A DNA stretch of 64,000 bases from Bacteroides sp. GTDB taxonomy: Bacteria; Bacillota; Clostridia; Oscillospirales; Acutalibacteraceae. Position numbers and translations under genes: made by a program. Location of the stretch: NCBI GenBank assembly GCA_023665085.1, contig JAMPEQ010000007.1:79877-143876 (forward strand), written 5' to 3'. Shown here one piece after another: positions 12,193-22,668 of the stretch (its first letter is position 1; each line of letters begins with the position of its first letter). Under the pieces are notes generated by a model. It did not search any database and was not told the origin of the DNA. It saw only the letters and a program-made list of their open reading frames with translations.

Positions 12193-13971
12193 ATGAAAAA
12201 TAATATTAAATATATGCTTTCCAATTGGCTGAAGTGGGACAGAAAGAGTCTGCTGTTCTTTTGGATTCGAGTTCCGGCGCTTGTGCTTCAGCCCATCATT
12301 ACAGCGTACATACCAAAGGCAATCATTGATTGTATAAACCAGGGCGTTACAACCGAACGTCTTGTGCTTGTTATTGCCCTGCTTAGTTTACTCCTTACTT
12401 TTACTATATGGATGGATCCATTTATGAGCGAACTTATTCGTGGTGGCGCAAGAATTGTTCGTATGAGATATGCTGTTATGGCTTTTCAAAAAAATCTGAA
12501 AACAGATTATGTAAATATCGAAAATCTCGAAAAAAGAGAAATCCAGAAAAGAGCAGAGGATTTCTATGGCGGAAGATGGTCCGGCGGTGCAAGCTTTATA
12601 GATACCTGTAATCAGTTTTGTGTTTGTGTTATTGGTGTTATAACATCATCATTTCTTATTTACAAAATAAATGTTTTGATGATTCTTCTTATCATTGCAA
12701 CATGTGTATGCCAGTTCTTCCTGCTGAAATTGCTTAATAGAAAAATAAGAGAAAATCTTGACAGCAGGTCAAAATTCAGAACAAGATTTGATTATTTTTA
12801 TAAAATGAGCAAAAATACAACAGCAGCCAAGGACATAAGACTTTATGGCTTTCAGGATTATTTTATCAAAGCCCTTGCAGATTCTCTGTTTGCTATTGAA
12901 AAAATTATTTCAAAATACACACATCAGGCGGCCGCCTTTGATGCTGTAACGGCTTTGCTTAATTTAATTCGTGAAGCAGTTGCGTATGCATATCTGATTT
13001 ATCTTGTAACAAAAGGAATACTGACAGTATCTGAATTTGTATTCTATTTCGGAATAATAACAGGCTTTTCAAATTGGATTGTTAATCTTGTTTATTCTTA
13101 TTCCCAGATTGAACGTTGCTGTAACGAATGTGCTGCATACAGAAAATATATTGAAACAAAAGATTCATCACAAAACGGTGAGGATTTTAAGGATGAAAAA
13201 GTTGACTCAATAGTATTCAATAATGTTTCATTCAGATACCCGTCAGCCGAAAACGACACACTGAAAAACATAAATCTTGAATTTAAAAATGGCGAAAATA
13301 TTGCAATTGTAGGCGAAAACGGAGCAGGCAAAACCACGCTGATTAAGCTTTTATGCGGATTATATAATTCTACAGGCGGTGAAATTTTAGTTAATTCAAA
13401 GAATACCGCTTTATATTCAAAAGACAGCTATTTTGATTTGTTTTCAGCTATTTTCCAGGATTATTATTTCCTGCCCATGACTATTGCACAGAATATTACT
13501 GCCGATATAAATTACGATAAAGAAAAATTGTATTCAGCTTTTGAAAAAGCAGGAATTTCAGATAAAATAAACACTCTTGAAAACAAAGAAAACTCTCTTA
13601 TGGATAAAGAGGTTTATAAAGACGCAGTTGATTTTTCGGGTGGCGAAAAACAAAAGCTCCTTCTTGCAAAGGCTATTTATAAAAATGCACCTGTGCTTAT
13701 TCTTGACGAGCCTACTGCGGCTCTTGATCCTATTGCGGAAAATGAACTTTATCTAAAATACAGCGAGCTTACAAAGGACAAGCTTTCGTTCTTTATTTCA
13801 CACCGTCTTTCTTCAACCCGATTCTGTGACAGAATAATTTTTATATCTGACGGACAGATTGCAGAACAAGGTACACACGAAGAGCTTATGGCTTTGAAGG
13901 GTGCTTATTATAAAATGTACCAAATTCAAAGCTACTATTACAAGGAACACGGGGTGAGTATAAATGAGTAA
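12193..13971 (+). CDS. ABC exporter half-transporter (subunit 1)
   Basis: A 592-residue fused membrane and ATPase subunit. The N-terminal ~330 residues have about six membrane segments (ABC type-1 exporter fold). The nucleotide-binding domain has Walker A GENGAGKTT, Q-loop IFQDYY, a variant signature FSGGEKQ in place of LSGGQ, Walker B VLILDEPTAALDP and switch His in SHRLSS. Start ATG at 12193 follows AAGGA. Its end overlaps the next ABC gene by 8 bases, so the two subunits are translated together and probably form a heterodimer. Substrate unknown; peptides, lipids and drugs are all possible for this class. Confidence 0.9.
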   Translation: MKNNIKYMLSNWLKWDRKSLLFFWIRVPALVLQPIITAYIPKAIIDCINQGVTTERLVLVIALLSLLLTFTIWMDPFMSELIRGGARIVRMRYAVMAFQKNLKTDYVNIENLEKREIQKRAEDFYGGRWSGGASFIDTCNQFCVCVIGVITSSFLIYKINVLMILLIIATCVCQFFLLKLLNRKIRENLDSRSKFRTRFDYFYKMSKNTTAAKDIRLYGFQDYFIKALADSLFAIEKIISKYTHQAAAFDAVTALLNLIREAVAYAYLIYLVTKGILTVSEFVFYFGIITGFSNWIVNLVYSYSQIERCCNECAAYRKYIETKDSSQNGEDFKDEKVDSIVFNNVSFRYPSAENDTLKNINLEFKNGENIAIVGENGAGKTTLIKLLCGLYNSTGGEILVNSKNTALYSKDSYFDLFSAIFQDYYFLPMTIAQNITADINYDKEKLYSAFEKAGISDKINTLENKENSLMDKEVYKDAVDFSGGEKQKLLLAKAIYKNAPVLILDEPTAALDPIAENELYLKYSELTKDKLSFFISHRLSSTRFCDRIIFISDGQIAEQGTHEELMALKGAYYKMYQIQSYYYKEHGVSINE

Positions 13972-15781
13972 TTTTAAAATGATTTTTAAGATGTATAAAG
14001 AAATTCATCTCCTTGAAAAGCATGTTATTCCCGTAATGCTGCTCAAATCTCTTGTTAATGCATGCAGGCCATTTGTCAATATTTATTTTACTGCAAAATT
14101 TGTAACTATGCTTCCAAACGGCTCATCGTTCAAGGATTTGATAGTTTATATATGCCTTGCTCTTTTGCTGAATTTTGTGTTCCATTTTCTAAGTGAGTTT
14201 TTAAACAGTTATGATAACGGGCTCAGCTCTAATCTCTTGGACAGAGAAAGTCAAAAGATGGCAACAAGGCTATACAAAGCTGAGTACGAGAAGCTTGAGA
14301 ACAGCGAATTTCGTGATATAATTCATAAACACGAGGAAGCGGGTGCAAGCCGCTGGGCAAGATTTTCGTATTTCATATGGACTACTTCTGTATTTATCAG
14401 TGGAATGATAACCTTGATTGTTGCAATAGTTATGATAATCCCTTTGCTTAAAATAGGTTTTAAAACAACAGGTGATACATTTTTTGAAAAGCCAGCCTTT
14501 TTGATAACACTTATAGCTGTAATTGTAGCAATGGCTGTTGTTATGCTTCTTATTGCAATAAAAATGAATAAATCCTATCTTGCGGCAAACGAAAAATATG
14601 CAACTCTTGACCGACTGTTTTACTCATTTATTGATATTTTCAGAGATTACAAAACAGGAAAAGAAATAAGGCTTTACAAAGAGCAGGATTTAATAAACAG
14701 TATCGCAACTGAAAAAATATTGACTGACGGCGAAAAAACGCTTAAACAAATATCAATGCGAACAGCTAAAACAAGCTCAATTGTTGCAATACTCGGTGCA
14801 GTTGTCAGCTTCGGAGTTTATCTTTTTATCGGCGTAAAGGGCTTATATGGTTTGTTTGATATAGGTAATCTTGTGCTTTACTGCGGCGCATTTATGCAAA
14901 TTATCAATGGTGTAATGCAGATTGCAAATACACTCGGCAAGCTTGTCGAAATTTTGCCGCTTGCTAAGGTATATTTCAATATTATTGAATCAAAGGACGA
15001 TAAAACATATGGTGACAAAGAACTTAACGATGATAAATTCACCATAGAGTTTAAAAATGTTTATTTCAAATATCCGGGCAGCAAAAATTATTCTCTTGAA
15101 AATATAAATCTTAAAATCAACAATGGTGAGCACCTTGCCGTAGTCGGAAGAAATGGCAGCGGTAAAACAACATTTATAAAGCTTATGTGCCGTTTGTATG
15201 ATGTAACTACCGGTGAAATTTTAATAAACGGAGTAAACATCAAAGACTATACAAAGAACAGCATCACAAGTCTTTATTCAGTTGTGTTTCAGGATTTTCA
15301 AATGTTTTCAATTCCGCTGTGTCAGAATGTTGCAGCGGTTAAAGATTATGATAAAGAAAGATTATATAACTGTCTTGAACAGTCTGACATACTTGAACGG
15401 GTAAAGGATTTGCCTGATAGAGAAAAAACTTATTTATATAAAGATGTTGAGAAAACAGGAGTGGAAATATCCGGAGGAGAGGCTCAAAAGCTTGCTCTTG
15501 CACGTGCACTTTATAAGGACAGCCCTGTTGTTATTCTTGACGAGCCTACTGCAGCTCTTGATCCTTTGGCTGAAAACGAAATATACAGCAGATTTAATTC
15601 CTTTACAAAAAATAAAACTGCAATTTATATTTCCCACAGGCTGTCAAGCTGTGTATTTTGCGATAAAATTGCTGTGTTTGACAAAGCTAATCTTGTTGAA
15701 TACGGTACACACAAAACGCTCCTTGATAACAACGGAAAATACAGTGAGCTTTGGAACGCTCAGGCTGTGTATTACAACTAA
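13964..15781 (+). CDS. ABC exporter half-transporter (subunit 2)
   Basis: A 605-residue partner of the preceding ABC protein, starting inside its last codons (overlap 13964-13971). Membrane domain in the first ~330 residues, then an ATPase domain with Walker A GRNGSGKTT, Q-loop VFQDFQ, signature ISGGEAQ, Walker B VVILDEPTAALDP and SHRLSS. Both halves keep a Glu after the Walker B Asp, so both ATP sites could be catalytic. The two proteins share clear overall similarity, as expected for a duplicated heterodimer. Only AT-rich sequence follows, with a weak hairpin near 15781. Confidence 0.9.
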   Translation: MSNFKMIFKMYKEIHLLEKHVIPVMLLKSLVNACRPFVNIYFTAKFVTMLPNGSSFKDLIVYICLALLLNFVFHFLSEFLNSYDNGLSSNLLDRESQKMATRLYKAEYEKLENSEFRDIIHKHEEAGASRWARFSYFIWTTSVFISGMITLIVAIVMIIPLLKIGFKTTGDTFFEKPAFLITLIAVIVAMAVVMLLIAIKMNKSYLAANEKYATLDRLFYSFIDIFRDYKTGKEIRLYKEQDLINSIATEKILTDGEKTLKQISMRTAKTSSIVAILGAVVSFGVYLFIGVKGLYGLFDIGNLVLYCGAFMQIINGVMQIANTLGKLVEILPLAKVYFNIIESKDDKTYGDKELNDDKFTIEFKNVYFKYPGSKNYSLENINLKINNGEHLAVVGRNGSGKTTFIKLMCRLYDVTTGEILINGVNIKDYTKNSITSLYSVVFQDFQMFSIPLCQNVAAVKDYDKERLYNCLEQSDILERVKDLPDREKTYLYKDVEKTGVEISGGEAQKLALARALYKDSPVVILDEPTAALDPLAENEIYSRFNSFTKNKTAIYISHRLSSCVFCDKIAVFDKANLVEYGTHKTLLDNNGKYSELWNAQAVYYN

Positions 15782-15913
15782 ATTTTATTTTTAATAAAAT
15801 AGTTACTTGTGTTTACTGCAGACGACAAACAATAATTATATATAAAAAATATAGTGACATCAGCATTTATTTATGCTACAATGTTATTTGAATTAATTTT
15901 AGAGGTGTAAATT

Positions 15914-18655
15914 ATGGCGAATAAATTATTAACAGCTATTTTTGGAGATTATTCAAAAAAAGAGGTTAGAAAAGTAAGTAAAATTGCCGACAAGGTACTT
16001 GCACTTGAAGAAAAGTATCAGGCAATGGATGATAAAGAACTGACTGCTCAAACTCCTTTACTTAAAGAAAGACTGGCAAATGGTGAAACTCTTGATGATA
16101 TTTTACCCGATGCTTTTGCTGTATGCCGTGAGGCTGCATGGCGCGTGCTTGGCATGAAGCACTTCAGAGTTCAGGTTATCGGTGGTATTGTACTTCATCA
16201 AGGCAGAATTGCAGAAATGAAAACAGGTGAAGGTAAAACTCTTGTTGCTACTCTTCCTGCATATCTTAATGCTCTTTCAGGTGACGGTGTACATATCGTT
16301 ACAGTAAATGATTATCTTGCAAAGCGTGACTCTGAATGGATGGGCAAGCTTTACAGATTCTTAGGTCTCAAGGTTGGTCTTATTATTCATTCAAAGCAGG
16401 ATCAGGAGCGTAAAGAAGCATATAATGCCGACATCACATACGGAACAAACAACGAAATGGGCTTCGACTATCTTCGTGACAACATGGTTCAGTACAAAGA
16501 AAACAAGGTACAGAGAGGTCATAATTTTGCTATCGTCGATGAGGTTGACTCAATTCTTATTGATGAGGCTCGTACTCCTCTTATCATCAGCGGTAAGGGT
16601 GAAAAATCCACCAGTCTGTACGAGGATGCAAACCGTTTTGCAAGAACACTTAAAATGGTTAAGGTTGCAAAAATGGATGAAAAACAGGATACTGATGAAA
16701 CCTATGACGGCGATTATGTTGTTGACGAAAAAGCAAAAACTGCAACACTTACTCAGGACGGTGTAAAAAAAGCCGAGCAGACATTTGGTGTTGAAAACCT
16801 TATGGATATTGAAAACACTACTCTTCTTCACCACATCAATCAGGCTATTAAAGCAAATGGTGTTATGAAGAGAGATATAGACTATGTTGTTGCAGACGGA
16901 CAGGTAAAAATCGTTGACGAATTTACAGGTCGTATCATGGAAGGCAGACGCTATAACGAAGGCTTGCACCAGGCAATTGAAGCAAAAGAAGGCGTAAAAA
17001 TTGAAAACGAAAGCAAAACTCTTGCAACAATTACCTTCCAGAACTATTTTAGACTTTACAAAAAGCTTTCAGGTATGACTGGTACTGCATCTACAGAAGC
17101 ACCTGAATTTTCAGAAATTTACAAGCTGGATGTTGTTGAAATTCCTACAAACAAACCGCTTGCAAGAATTGATCATCCTGACGTTATTTTCCAGACAGAA
17201 GCAGGCAAGTTTCACAATGTTATTGATCAGATAAAAATATGCCACGAAAAGAAACAGCCTGTTCTTGTTGGTACAATCAGCATTGAAAAGAGTGAGCTTT
17301 TATCAAAATATTTGAAGAAAGCTAAAATTCCGCACAATGTACTCAACGCCAAAAACCATGAAAAAGAGGCTGAAATCATTGCTCAGGCAGGTAAACTGGG
17401 TGCAGTAACAATTGCTACAAACATGGCAGGACGTGGTACTGATATTATGCTTGGCGGTAACGCAGAATATCTTGCAAAAGCCGAAATGAAGAGAATGCAG
17501 TTTACTGATGAGCTTATTGCAGAGGCAACAGGCTTTGCAGACACAGATAATGAAGAAATTATCAATGCAAGAAAAACTTTTAAAGAGCTTGAAGAAAAAT
17601 ATAAGGAATCAATTCAGTCTGAGGCCGATGAAGTGCGTGAGGCAGGCGGTTTATTTATCCTTGGCACAGAACGCCATGACTCCCGCCGTATTGACAACCA
17701 GCTTCGCGGTCGTGCCGGCAGACAGGGTGATCCCGGTGAAAGCCAGTTCTACATCTCATGCGAGGATGATTTAATGCGTCTCTTCGGCGGTGAAAGAATG
17801 CAGATGATGATGAGCAAATTCAGCGACGATGAAAACATGCCTATCCCAAGCAAGATGATTTCAAAAACTGTTGAGTCATCACAGAAGAAGGTTGAGGGCA
17901 ACCACTTTGGTATTCGTAAAAATGTGCTTCAGTATGACGATGTTATGAACAGACAAAGAACTCTTATCTATCAGCAGAGGGATCAGGTTCTTGACGGAAT
18001 TGATTTGACAGAAAAAATCCTTTCTATGCTTGACACTAACATTGAAGAAAATGTAAAGAATTATCTTGCAGGTGACAAAAAAGAGGATTGGAATGTTGCC
18101 GGTCTCAAAGAAAAATACAAGGGCTGGCTTGTTACTGAGGATGATTTCAATGATCTCGACACAATCTCTGTTGATGAAACCATTGAACTTCTTACAGACA
18201 GAGGTCACAAGGTGCTCGATGAAAAGCGTACTATCCTCGGTGACGAAATGTTCCAGGATTTTGAAAGAATGGTACTCCTCCGCAACGTTGATATGCTGTG
18301 GATGGACCACATTGATGCAATGGATGATTTGAAACAGGGTATTCACCTCCGTTCATATGCACAGCAGGATCCGGTTGTTGCATTCCGTATGGAATCTTAT
18401 GACATGTTTGATGAAATGACAGCAACAATCCGTGAAAACACTGTAAAAACTCTTCTTATGTATATGCCAAGAAGAGCAGAGGATGTTGAAAGAAAAGCTG
18501 TTGTTAAAGTTACTGCAACTTCAGCAGGCGGCGACGATACTGTTAAGGCTGAGCCTGTACGCAAAGGCAAGAAAGTAGGCCCTAATGATCCATGTCCTTG
18601 CGGCAGCGGCAAAAAATACAAGAAATGCTGCGGTGCACCCGGTGCTCAAAAATAA
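15914..18655 (+). CDS. secA: Preprotein translocase ATPase SecA
   Basis: The motor that pushes secreted proteins through SecYEG. At 913 residues it is full length. Walker A is MKTGEGKT (~residues 102-109), followed by [16 protein letters not shown], the DEVD box ([16 protein letters not shown]), the preprotein cross-linking region, [14 protein letters not shown] and [20 protein letters not shown]. The C-terminus keeps the zinc-binding [14 protein letters not shown] tail that contacts SecB or ribosomes. A good ribosome-binding site (AGAGGTG) precedes the ATG. It appears monocistronic, with a terminator after it. Confidence 0.98.
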   Translation: MANKLLTAIFGDYSKKEVRKVSKIADKVLALEEKYQAMDDKELTAQTPLLKERLANGETLDDILPDAFAVCREAAWRVLGMKHFRVQVIGGIVLHQGRIAEMKTGEGKTLVATLPAYLNALSGDGVHIVTVNDYLAKRDSEWMGKLYRFLGLKVGLIIHSKQDQERKEAYNADITYGTNNEMGFDYLRDNMVQYKENKVQRGHNFAIVDEVDSILIDEARTPLIISGKGEKSTSLYEDANRFARTLKMVKVAKMDEKQDTDETYDGDYVVDEKAKTATLTQDGVKKAEQTFGVENLMDIENTTLLHHINQAIKANGVMKRDIDYVVADGQVKIVDEFTGRIMEGRRYNEGLHQAIEAKEGVKIENESKTLATITFQNYFRLYKKLSGMTGTASTEAPEFSEIYKLDVVEIPTNKPLARIDHPDVIFQTEAGKFHNVIDQIKICHEKKQPVLVGTISIEKSELLSKYLKKAKIPHNVLNAKNHEKEAEIIAQAGKLGAVTIATNMAGRGTDIMLGGNAEYLAKAEMKRMQFTDELIAEATGFADTDNEEIINARKTFKELEEKYKESIQSEADEVREAGGLFILGTERHDSRRIDNQLRGRAGRQGDPGESQFYISCEDDLMRLFGGERMQMMMSKFSDDENMPIPSKMISKTVESSQKKVEGNHFGIRKNVLQYDDVMNRQRTLIYQQRDQVLDGIDLTEKILSMLDTNIEENVKNYLAGDKKEDWNVAGLKEKYKGWLVTEDDFNDLDTISVDETIELLTDRGHKVLDEKRTILGDEMFQDFERMVLLRNVDMLWMDHIDAMDDLKQGIHLRSYAQQDPVVAFRMESYDMFDEMTATIRENTVKTLLMYMPRRAEDVERKAVVKVTATSAGGDDTVKAEPVRKGKKVGPNDPCPCGSGKKYKKCCGAPGAQK

Positions 18656-18662
18656 CATAGTT

Positions 18663-18692
18663 AAAGGCAAGTGATTACCACTTGCCTTATTT
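18663..18692 (+). terminator. Rho-independent terminator after secA
   Basis: GGCAAGTG and CACTTGCC pair around a 5-base loop (18666-18686) and are followed by TTATTTTAT, eight bases after the secA stop codon. Confidence 0.75.
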
Positions 18693-18747
18693 TATATAGT
18701 ATATTATTATATACATATTATATATAATGTTTCTTGCGGAGGAAATT

Positions 18748-19848
18748 ATGCCGAAAAAAATCACAAAAATAGTAATTACAGGCGGACCGTGCAGCGGCAA
18801 ATCCACTGCACTGCCGAAAATAAAAAAAGAATTTGAGTCAATAGGCTATTCTGTTGTATTTGTTCATGAACTTGCTGCAGAGCTGATTAATTCAGGGTTA
18901 TCACCTGTGACATACAAGAGCAGATTTAATTTTCAGGCAAATCTATTTAAGATGCAAATTGAAAAAGAAAAGATATTTCAAAAGGCTTCAGAGGCTCTTC
19001 CAAACGAAAAAATACTTATAATATGCGACAGAGGTGTTCTTGACGGCAAAGCCTATCTGACGGAAGAAGAATTCAGCACTGTTATAAACGAGGTGAATTC
19101 AAACGAAATCGAGCTTCGTGACAGCTATGATGCTGTGTTCCATCTTGTAACATCTGCAAATGGCACAGAAGAATTCTACACCACTGAAAACAATAAAACA
19201 CGAACGGAAAATATAAAACAGGCAATTGAAATTGATAACAAATTAATAAGTGCATGGACCGGGCATCCTCATTTTAGAATAATTGATAATTCAACTGATT
19301 TTAACGGTAAAATAAAAAGGCTGAATGCAGAAATTGCATCCTTTTTAGGTGAGCCTGAGCCACTGGAAATAGAACGAAAATATCTTATAGAATACCCTGA
19401 TATCAATATGCTGGAGAAAAATCCATACTGTCAAAAGGTGGACATCAGCCAGTCATACATCAAAACTAAGGACGGAAATAAATTCCGCATCCGCCGACGT
19501 GGATTGAATGGTAATTATATATACTTTAAAACCTGCAAAAAGCGTATAAGCGCAACAACCAGAATTGAAATCGAGGAAAGGCTTACAAAAGAAGAATACG
19601 ACAGCATTTTAGAAAATCCCGATAATTCAAAAAACACTATTGAAAAATCTCGTTACTGTCTTTGTTATAATACATTTTATTTTGAAATTGATGTGTACCC
19701 TTTCTGGAGTGACAAGGCAGTTATGGAAATTGAACTGCTAAATGAAAATCAGGAAGTTATCTTTCCAGACTTTATAAAAATCATCAAAGAAGTTACCGAA
19801 GACAAACGGTATTCAAATCATTCGCTTTCAATCAGCCATAATATATAA
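18748..19848 (+). CDS. AAA-type P-loop NTPase fused to a CYTH domain
   Basis: A 366-residue two-domain protein. Residues ~1-195 form a nucleoside-kinase-like P-loop domain (AAA_28 type) with Walker A GGPCSGKST at about residues 12-20 and ICDRGVLDG. Residues ~205-365 form a CYTH domain, recognised by the EIERKYLI (ExExK) motif and basic/acidic strands, a fold that binds triphosphate groups in adenylate cyclases and thiamine triphosphatases. The same pairing occurs in eukaryotic TTD14-like proteins. The ATG at 18748 is chosen over 18727 because GGAGG ends 5 bases before it. Substrate unknown; a nucleotide or phosphate-signal role is likely. Confidence 0.82.
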   Translation: MPKKITKIVITGGPCSGKSTALPKIKKEFESIGYSVVFVHELAAELINSGLSPVTYKSRFNFQANLFKMQIEKEKIFQKASEALPNEKILIICDRGVLDGKAYLTEEEFSTVINEVNSNEIELRDSYDAVFHLVTSANGTEEFYTTENNKTRTENIKQAIEIDNKLISAWTGHPHFRIIDNSTDFNGKIKRLNAEIASFLGEPEPLEIERKYLIEYPDINMLEKNPYCQKVDISQSYIKTKDGNKFRIRRRGLNGNYIYFKTCKKRISATTRIEIEERLTKEEYDSILENPDNSKNTIEKSRYCLCYNTFYFEIDVYPFWSDKAVMEIELLNENQEVIFPDFIKIIKEVTEDKRYSNHSLSISHNI

Positions 19849-19880
19849 AAAGAGCTTCAGCGTTAGCTGAAGCTCTTTTT
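19847..19880. terminator. Bidirectional terminator between convergent genes
   Basis: A perfect 15-base stem (19847-19861 with 19866-19880) with loop GTTA, A-run on one side and T-run on the other. It lies between the CYTH gene (+) and the ABC permease (-) and can stop transcription both ways. Confidence 0.9.
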
Positions 19881-19889
19881 ATATTCAAA

Positions 19890-20729
19890 TTATAAATGGA
19901 AAATGATATCGTCACTCTTTTTGTTGAAGAACCAGATACCTATCAAGAGTGTTATAACCGAAACAACTGTTGCATAAATCAAGAGCTGATAACTCATTAT
20001 CTGTCCATATAAAATACAATGTCTGAACAGCTCAATCATTGAATAAAGAGGATTTATTTTTATAACAACTCTAATCCATGGTGTAGTTATTGTCTTTAAA
20101 TGATAAATAATCGGCACCATATAGAAAAGAAGCTGTGCAACAACATCCCAGATATATTCAACATCTCTGAAATATACACTTACGACTGACAGTATTAATC
20201 CGACACCTGTACTGAAAATCAAAAGCAGAAGCATCGGCACCCAGCACAAAAGTGCATACGGCGTTATCTGAAGTGCATCACCATTAGAAATTCCTGTTGC
20301 CTTAAAGAATATCCAAACGCACACAAGACAGATCATAGATATTGCAAAGTTCACAAAATTACTTAGTATCGAAGAAAGCGGATACATATATTTTGGAACG
20401 TACACCTTTTTTATAATGGCTTGATTTCGCCTGAACGATGTCATAGCCTGCTTTGTAGATGTAGTGAAGAAGCTGAATAAAAGTCTTCCTGTAAACAAAT
20501 ATACAGGATAGCAGATAAACAGCTTATTGTCCTTGCCGAACAGATTTCCGAAAACAACAGACAATACTATCATATTTAACAATGGCTGTAAAAAGCTCCA
20601 TAGGATACCCAGCCATGAATTTCTATATTTAAGCTTAATATTTTTCTTTGTCAGCTCGCCAAGAAGATTTTTATACTTCTTAAACATTGCGACATCGTGA
20701 TTAAGCTCCTTTTTTACGCTTGTGCTCAT
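19890..20729 (-). CDS. ABC-2 type polysaccharide export permease
   Basis: A 279-residue membrane protein of the TagG/Wzm class, the channel half of exporters for teichoic acid or other surface polysaccharides. About six membrane segments; the family signature appears as KKNIKLKYRNSWLGILWSFLQPLLNMIVLSVVFGNLFG near the N-terminus. In nearly all known systems the ATPase partner (TagH/Wzt) is adjacent, but here a strong terminator follows and shikimate genes precede, so the ATPase must be elsewhere. An internal promoter-distal position is not suggested; its own promoter lies before 20730. Confidence 0.88.
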   Translation of the reverse strand: MSTSVKKELNHDVAMFKKYKNLLGELTKKNIKLKYRNSWLGILWSFLQPLLNMIVLSVVFGNLFGKDNKLFICYPVYLFTGRLLFSFFTTSTKQAMTSFRRNQAIIKKVYVPKYMYPLSSILSNFVNFAISMICLVCVWIFFKATGISNGDALQITPYALLCWVPMLLLLIFSTGVGLILSVVSVYFRDVEYIWDVVAQLLFYMVPIIYHLKTITTPWIRVVIKINPLYSMIELFRHCILYGQIMSYQLLIYATVVSVITLLIGIWFFNKKSDDIIFHL

Positions 20730-20842
20730 ATCACACCTCTAATACTATATCATAGCCTGTACATTATAGCACACTTAATTCCATTTTTCAACAAATATAA
20801 ATTTCTTTACAATTTTGCCGAAAGTAAAAATACTGATGTACA

Positions 20843-21334
20843 TTATTTAAACATCTGCTGAATTTCAAGGGCTGTTTTTCTGGCAGACATATTACCATCT
20901 ACTACAAAATCAGAGGCAGCAAGATATTTTGATTTTCTTTCATCATAAAGAGCCTTCGCCTTAGTCTTGTCCTGAAAAAGAGGACGTGTTTTTGAATTAC
21001 CTATTCTGCTGCAGATAACATCAAAATCAGCATCAAGAAAAACAATTTTTCCTCCTGTTTTAAGCACATCAACATTTCTTTGAAAGGTCAATGCACCTCC
21101 TCCTGTTGACACCACGCAATTTTTCATGTCTGCAATTTTTTTACAGCATTCAAATTCAAGCTCACGAAAATAATCCTCTCCATGTGCAGCAAAAATTGCT
21201 TTAATAGCAATTCCCTGCTCTTTTTCAATGAGTTCGTCTGTATCAACAAATTTTCTGCCCATAATTTTGGCAAGCTCCATACCTATTGTAGTTTTTCCGC
21301 TGCCCATAAAGCCGCAAAGAATAATATTGTTCAT
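20843..21334 (-). CDS. aroK: Shikimate kinase
   Basis: Phosphorylates shikimate to shikimate 3-phosphate in aromatic amino acid synthesis. 163 residues, with Walker A GFMGSGKTTIG (~9-19), the substrate-binding DTDELIEKEQG, FRELEFE, and the glycine-rich STGGGALTF. Its ATG overlaps the stop of aroE as TAATG, indicating translational coupling. The two form a small aroE-aroK operon. Confidence 0.96.
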   Translation of the reverse strand: MNNIILCGFMGSGKTTIGMELAKIMGRKFVDTDELIEKEQGIAIKAIFAAHGEDYFRELEFECCKKIADMKNCVVSTGGGALTFQRNVDVLKTGGKIVFLDADFDVICSRIGNSKTRPLFQDKTKAKALYDERKSKYLAASDFVVDGNMSARKTALEIQQMFK

Positions 21335-22161
21335 TATTTTTCCATTTCTCTTTCTGTAATTTCTAAAACAGTCTTAACCTGATGTGCAGTAAACTTTACA
21401 CCCAGCCAGATTTCCTGAGCTACAGCTGCCTGCCATACCAGCATAGACAAGCCGTTTGAACATTTTATATTGCTCTTTTTTGCAATTTTTACGAGCTGAG
21501 TTTCTGTTGGATTATACACTATATCAAATACCGCCTTGCATGCCTGCACCTTTTCTTCCGGCAAAACACATGCATCAACATTAGGATACATTCCAACAGG
21601 AGTGCCGTTTATAAGAAGATCATACTCACCCTCAACCTCATCAAGTGTAATTAACCCGCAATCTTGATTAAGTTTATCTTTAATTTCGCTCTGAAGCTTT
21701 TTACCGGCATCAACATCTGCACTCCTGACTGCAATAGTTAAATCTGCACCTGCCAGCACTGACTCAAATGCTGCCATTCTGGAAGCTCCTCCGCATCCGC
21801 ACAAAAGCACATTACCCTCAAGCTTAATATCAGCCATTTCCATAGCTCTTAAAAGTCCGTAACAGTCAGTATTATGACCTATAAGCATACCGTCTTTTTT
21901 CTCAACAGTATTAACTGCACCAAAAAGCTCAGCCCTGCCAGACAATTTATCAAGATAAGGAATAATATTAAGCTTATGAGGAATTGTAACATTGTAGCCT
22001 GCAAAGTCATCAAGCTCATTTATACCCTCCTGAAAGATTTCCGGATTAATTTCCTTAAGCATGTACGAAGCATCTATGTTATTTATTTTAAATAGCTCCC
22101 TATGTATTACAGGTGACATTGAATGACCTAAAGGATAACCTATAAGACCAAAATTTTTCAT
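21334..22161 (-). CDS. aroE: Shikimate dehydrogenase
   Basis: Reduces 3-dehydroshikimate to shikimate with NADPH. 275 residues. Substrate-binding start FGLIGYPLGHSMSPVIH, catalytic Lys in GYNVTIPHKLNI, Asn and Asp in GHNTDCYG, the nucleotide-binding loop LLCGCGGASRMAAFE and C-terminal NGLSMLVWQAAVAQEIW are all present. It is the first gene of the aroE-aroK pair. The acpP gene is divergent and its promoter lies in the shared upstream region. Confidence 0.96.
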   Translation of the reverse strand: MKNFGLIGYPLGHSMSPVIHRELFKINNIDASYMLKEINPEIFQEGINELDDFAGYNVTIPHKLNIIPYLDKLSGRAELFGAVNTVEKKDGMLIGHNTDCYGLLRAMEMADIKLEGNVLLCGCGGASRMAAFESVLAGADLTIAVRSADVDAGKKLQSEIKDKLNQDCGLITLDEVEGEYDLLINGTPVGMYPNVDACVLPEEKVQACKAVFDIVYNPTETQLVKIAKKSNIKCSNGLSMLVWQAAVAQEIWLGVKFTAHQVKTVLEITEREMEK

Positions 22162-22188
22162 AATTTTTACCTCTTGTGTAAATTTTTG

Positions 22189-22217
22189 TTGACATTTGAA
22201 TATGAATTATATAATAT
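22189..22217 (+). promoter_or_regulatory. Probable sigma-A promoter of acpP
   Basis: TTGACA at 22189-22194 and TAATAT at 22212-22217 with 17 bases between, about 50 bases before the acpP start. It lies in the divergent space between aroE and acpP. Confidence 0.6.
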
Positions 22218-22271
22218 GATAATAACATAACTAATCAATATTAACAACTACTTTTTTGAGGTGAAATTATT

Positions 22272-22499
22272 ATGGTATTTGATAAAATAAAAGCAATTCT
22301 TGCTGAGCAGCTTGATGTTGATGAAAATTCAATCACTCCTGACAGCCTTATTGTTGAGGATCTTGGTGCAGACAGCCTTGATGCCATTGATATTGTTATG
22401 TCTGTTGAAGATGAATTCGGCATCGAAGTCCCAGACGAGATTGTTGAAAAAATGAGCAGTGTAAATGACATCTTAGTTTTTGTAGAAAATAATATATAA
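22272..22499 (+). CDS. acpP: Acyl carrier protein
   Basis: 75-residue acidic carrier for fatty acid synthesis. The phosphopantetheine attachment Ser is in LGADSLDAIDIVM (about residue 37), followed by the helix EDEFGIEVPDE. GAGGTG lies 9-10 bases before the ATG. It stands alone, away from other fab genes, with a terminator at 22576-22604. Confidence 0.96.
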   Translation: MVFDKIKAILAEQLDVDENSITPDSLIVEDLGADSLDAIDIVMSVEDEFGIEVPDEIVEKMSSVNDILVFVENNI

Positions 22500-22546
22500 T
22501 TTAATGTACAAATGCTAAAAACTGTATATTATTACCTATTGCATTG

Positions 22547-22575
22547 TTGACAATAAAATATAAATAAAGTAAAAT
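22547..22575 (+). promoter_or_regulatory. Probable glpK promoter
   Basis: TTGACA (22547-22552) and TAAAAT (22570-22575) with an exact 17-base spacer. The expected start site falls within the left arm of the acpP terminator stem, so transcripts from here would not form the full terminator. Confidence 0.55.
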
Positions 22576-22606
22576 AAAAGCAGGCATATTGTCTGCTTTT
22601 ATTATT
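22576..22606 (+). terminator. Terminator after acpP
   Basis: AAAAGCAG (22576-22583) pairs with CTGCTTTT (22593-22600) and is followed by ATTATTTTTTT. It immediately follows the -10 box of the glpK promoter. Confidence 0.75.
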
Positions 22607-22668
22607 TTTTTAGATTTTACATATCATCTTTAACAGTAATCAAGGCAAATCAATGAGGGGGAATAATT

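Noticed and set aside
17879..18346. 155-codon minus-strand frame opposite secA
   Set aside because: Shadow of SecA; composition not protein-like and no ribosome-binding site.
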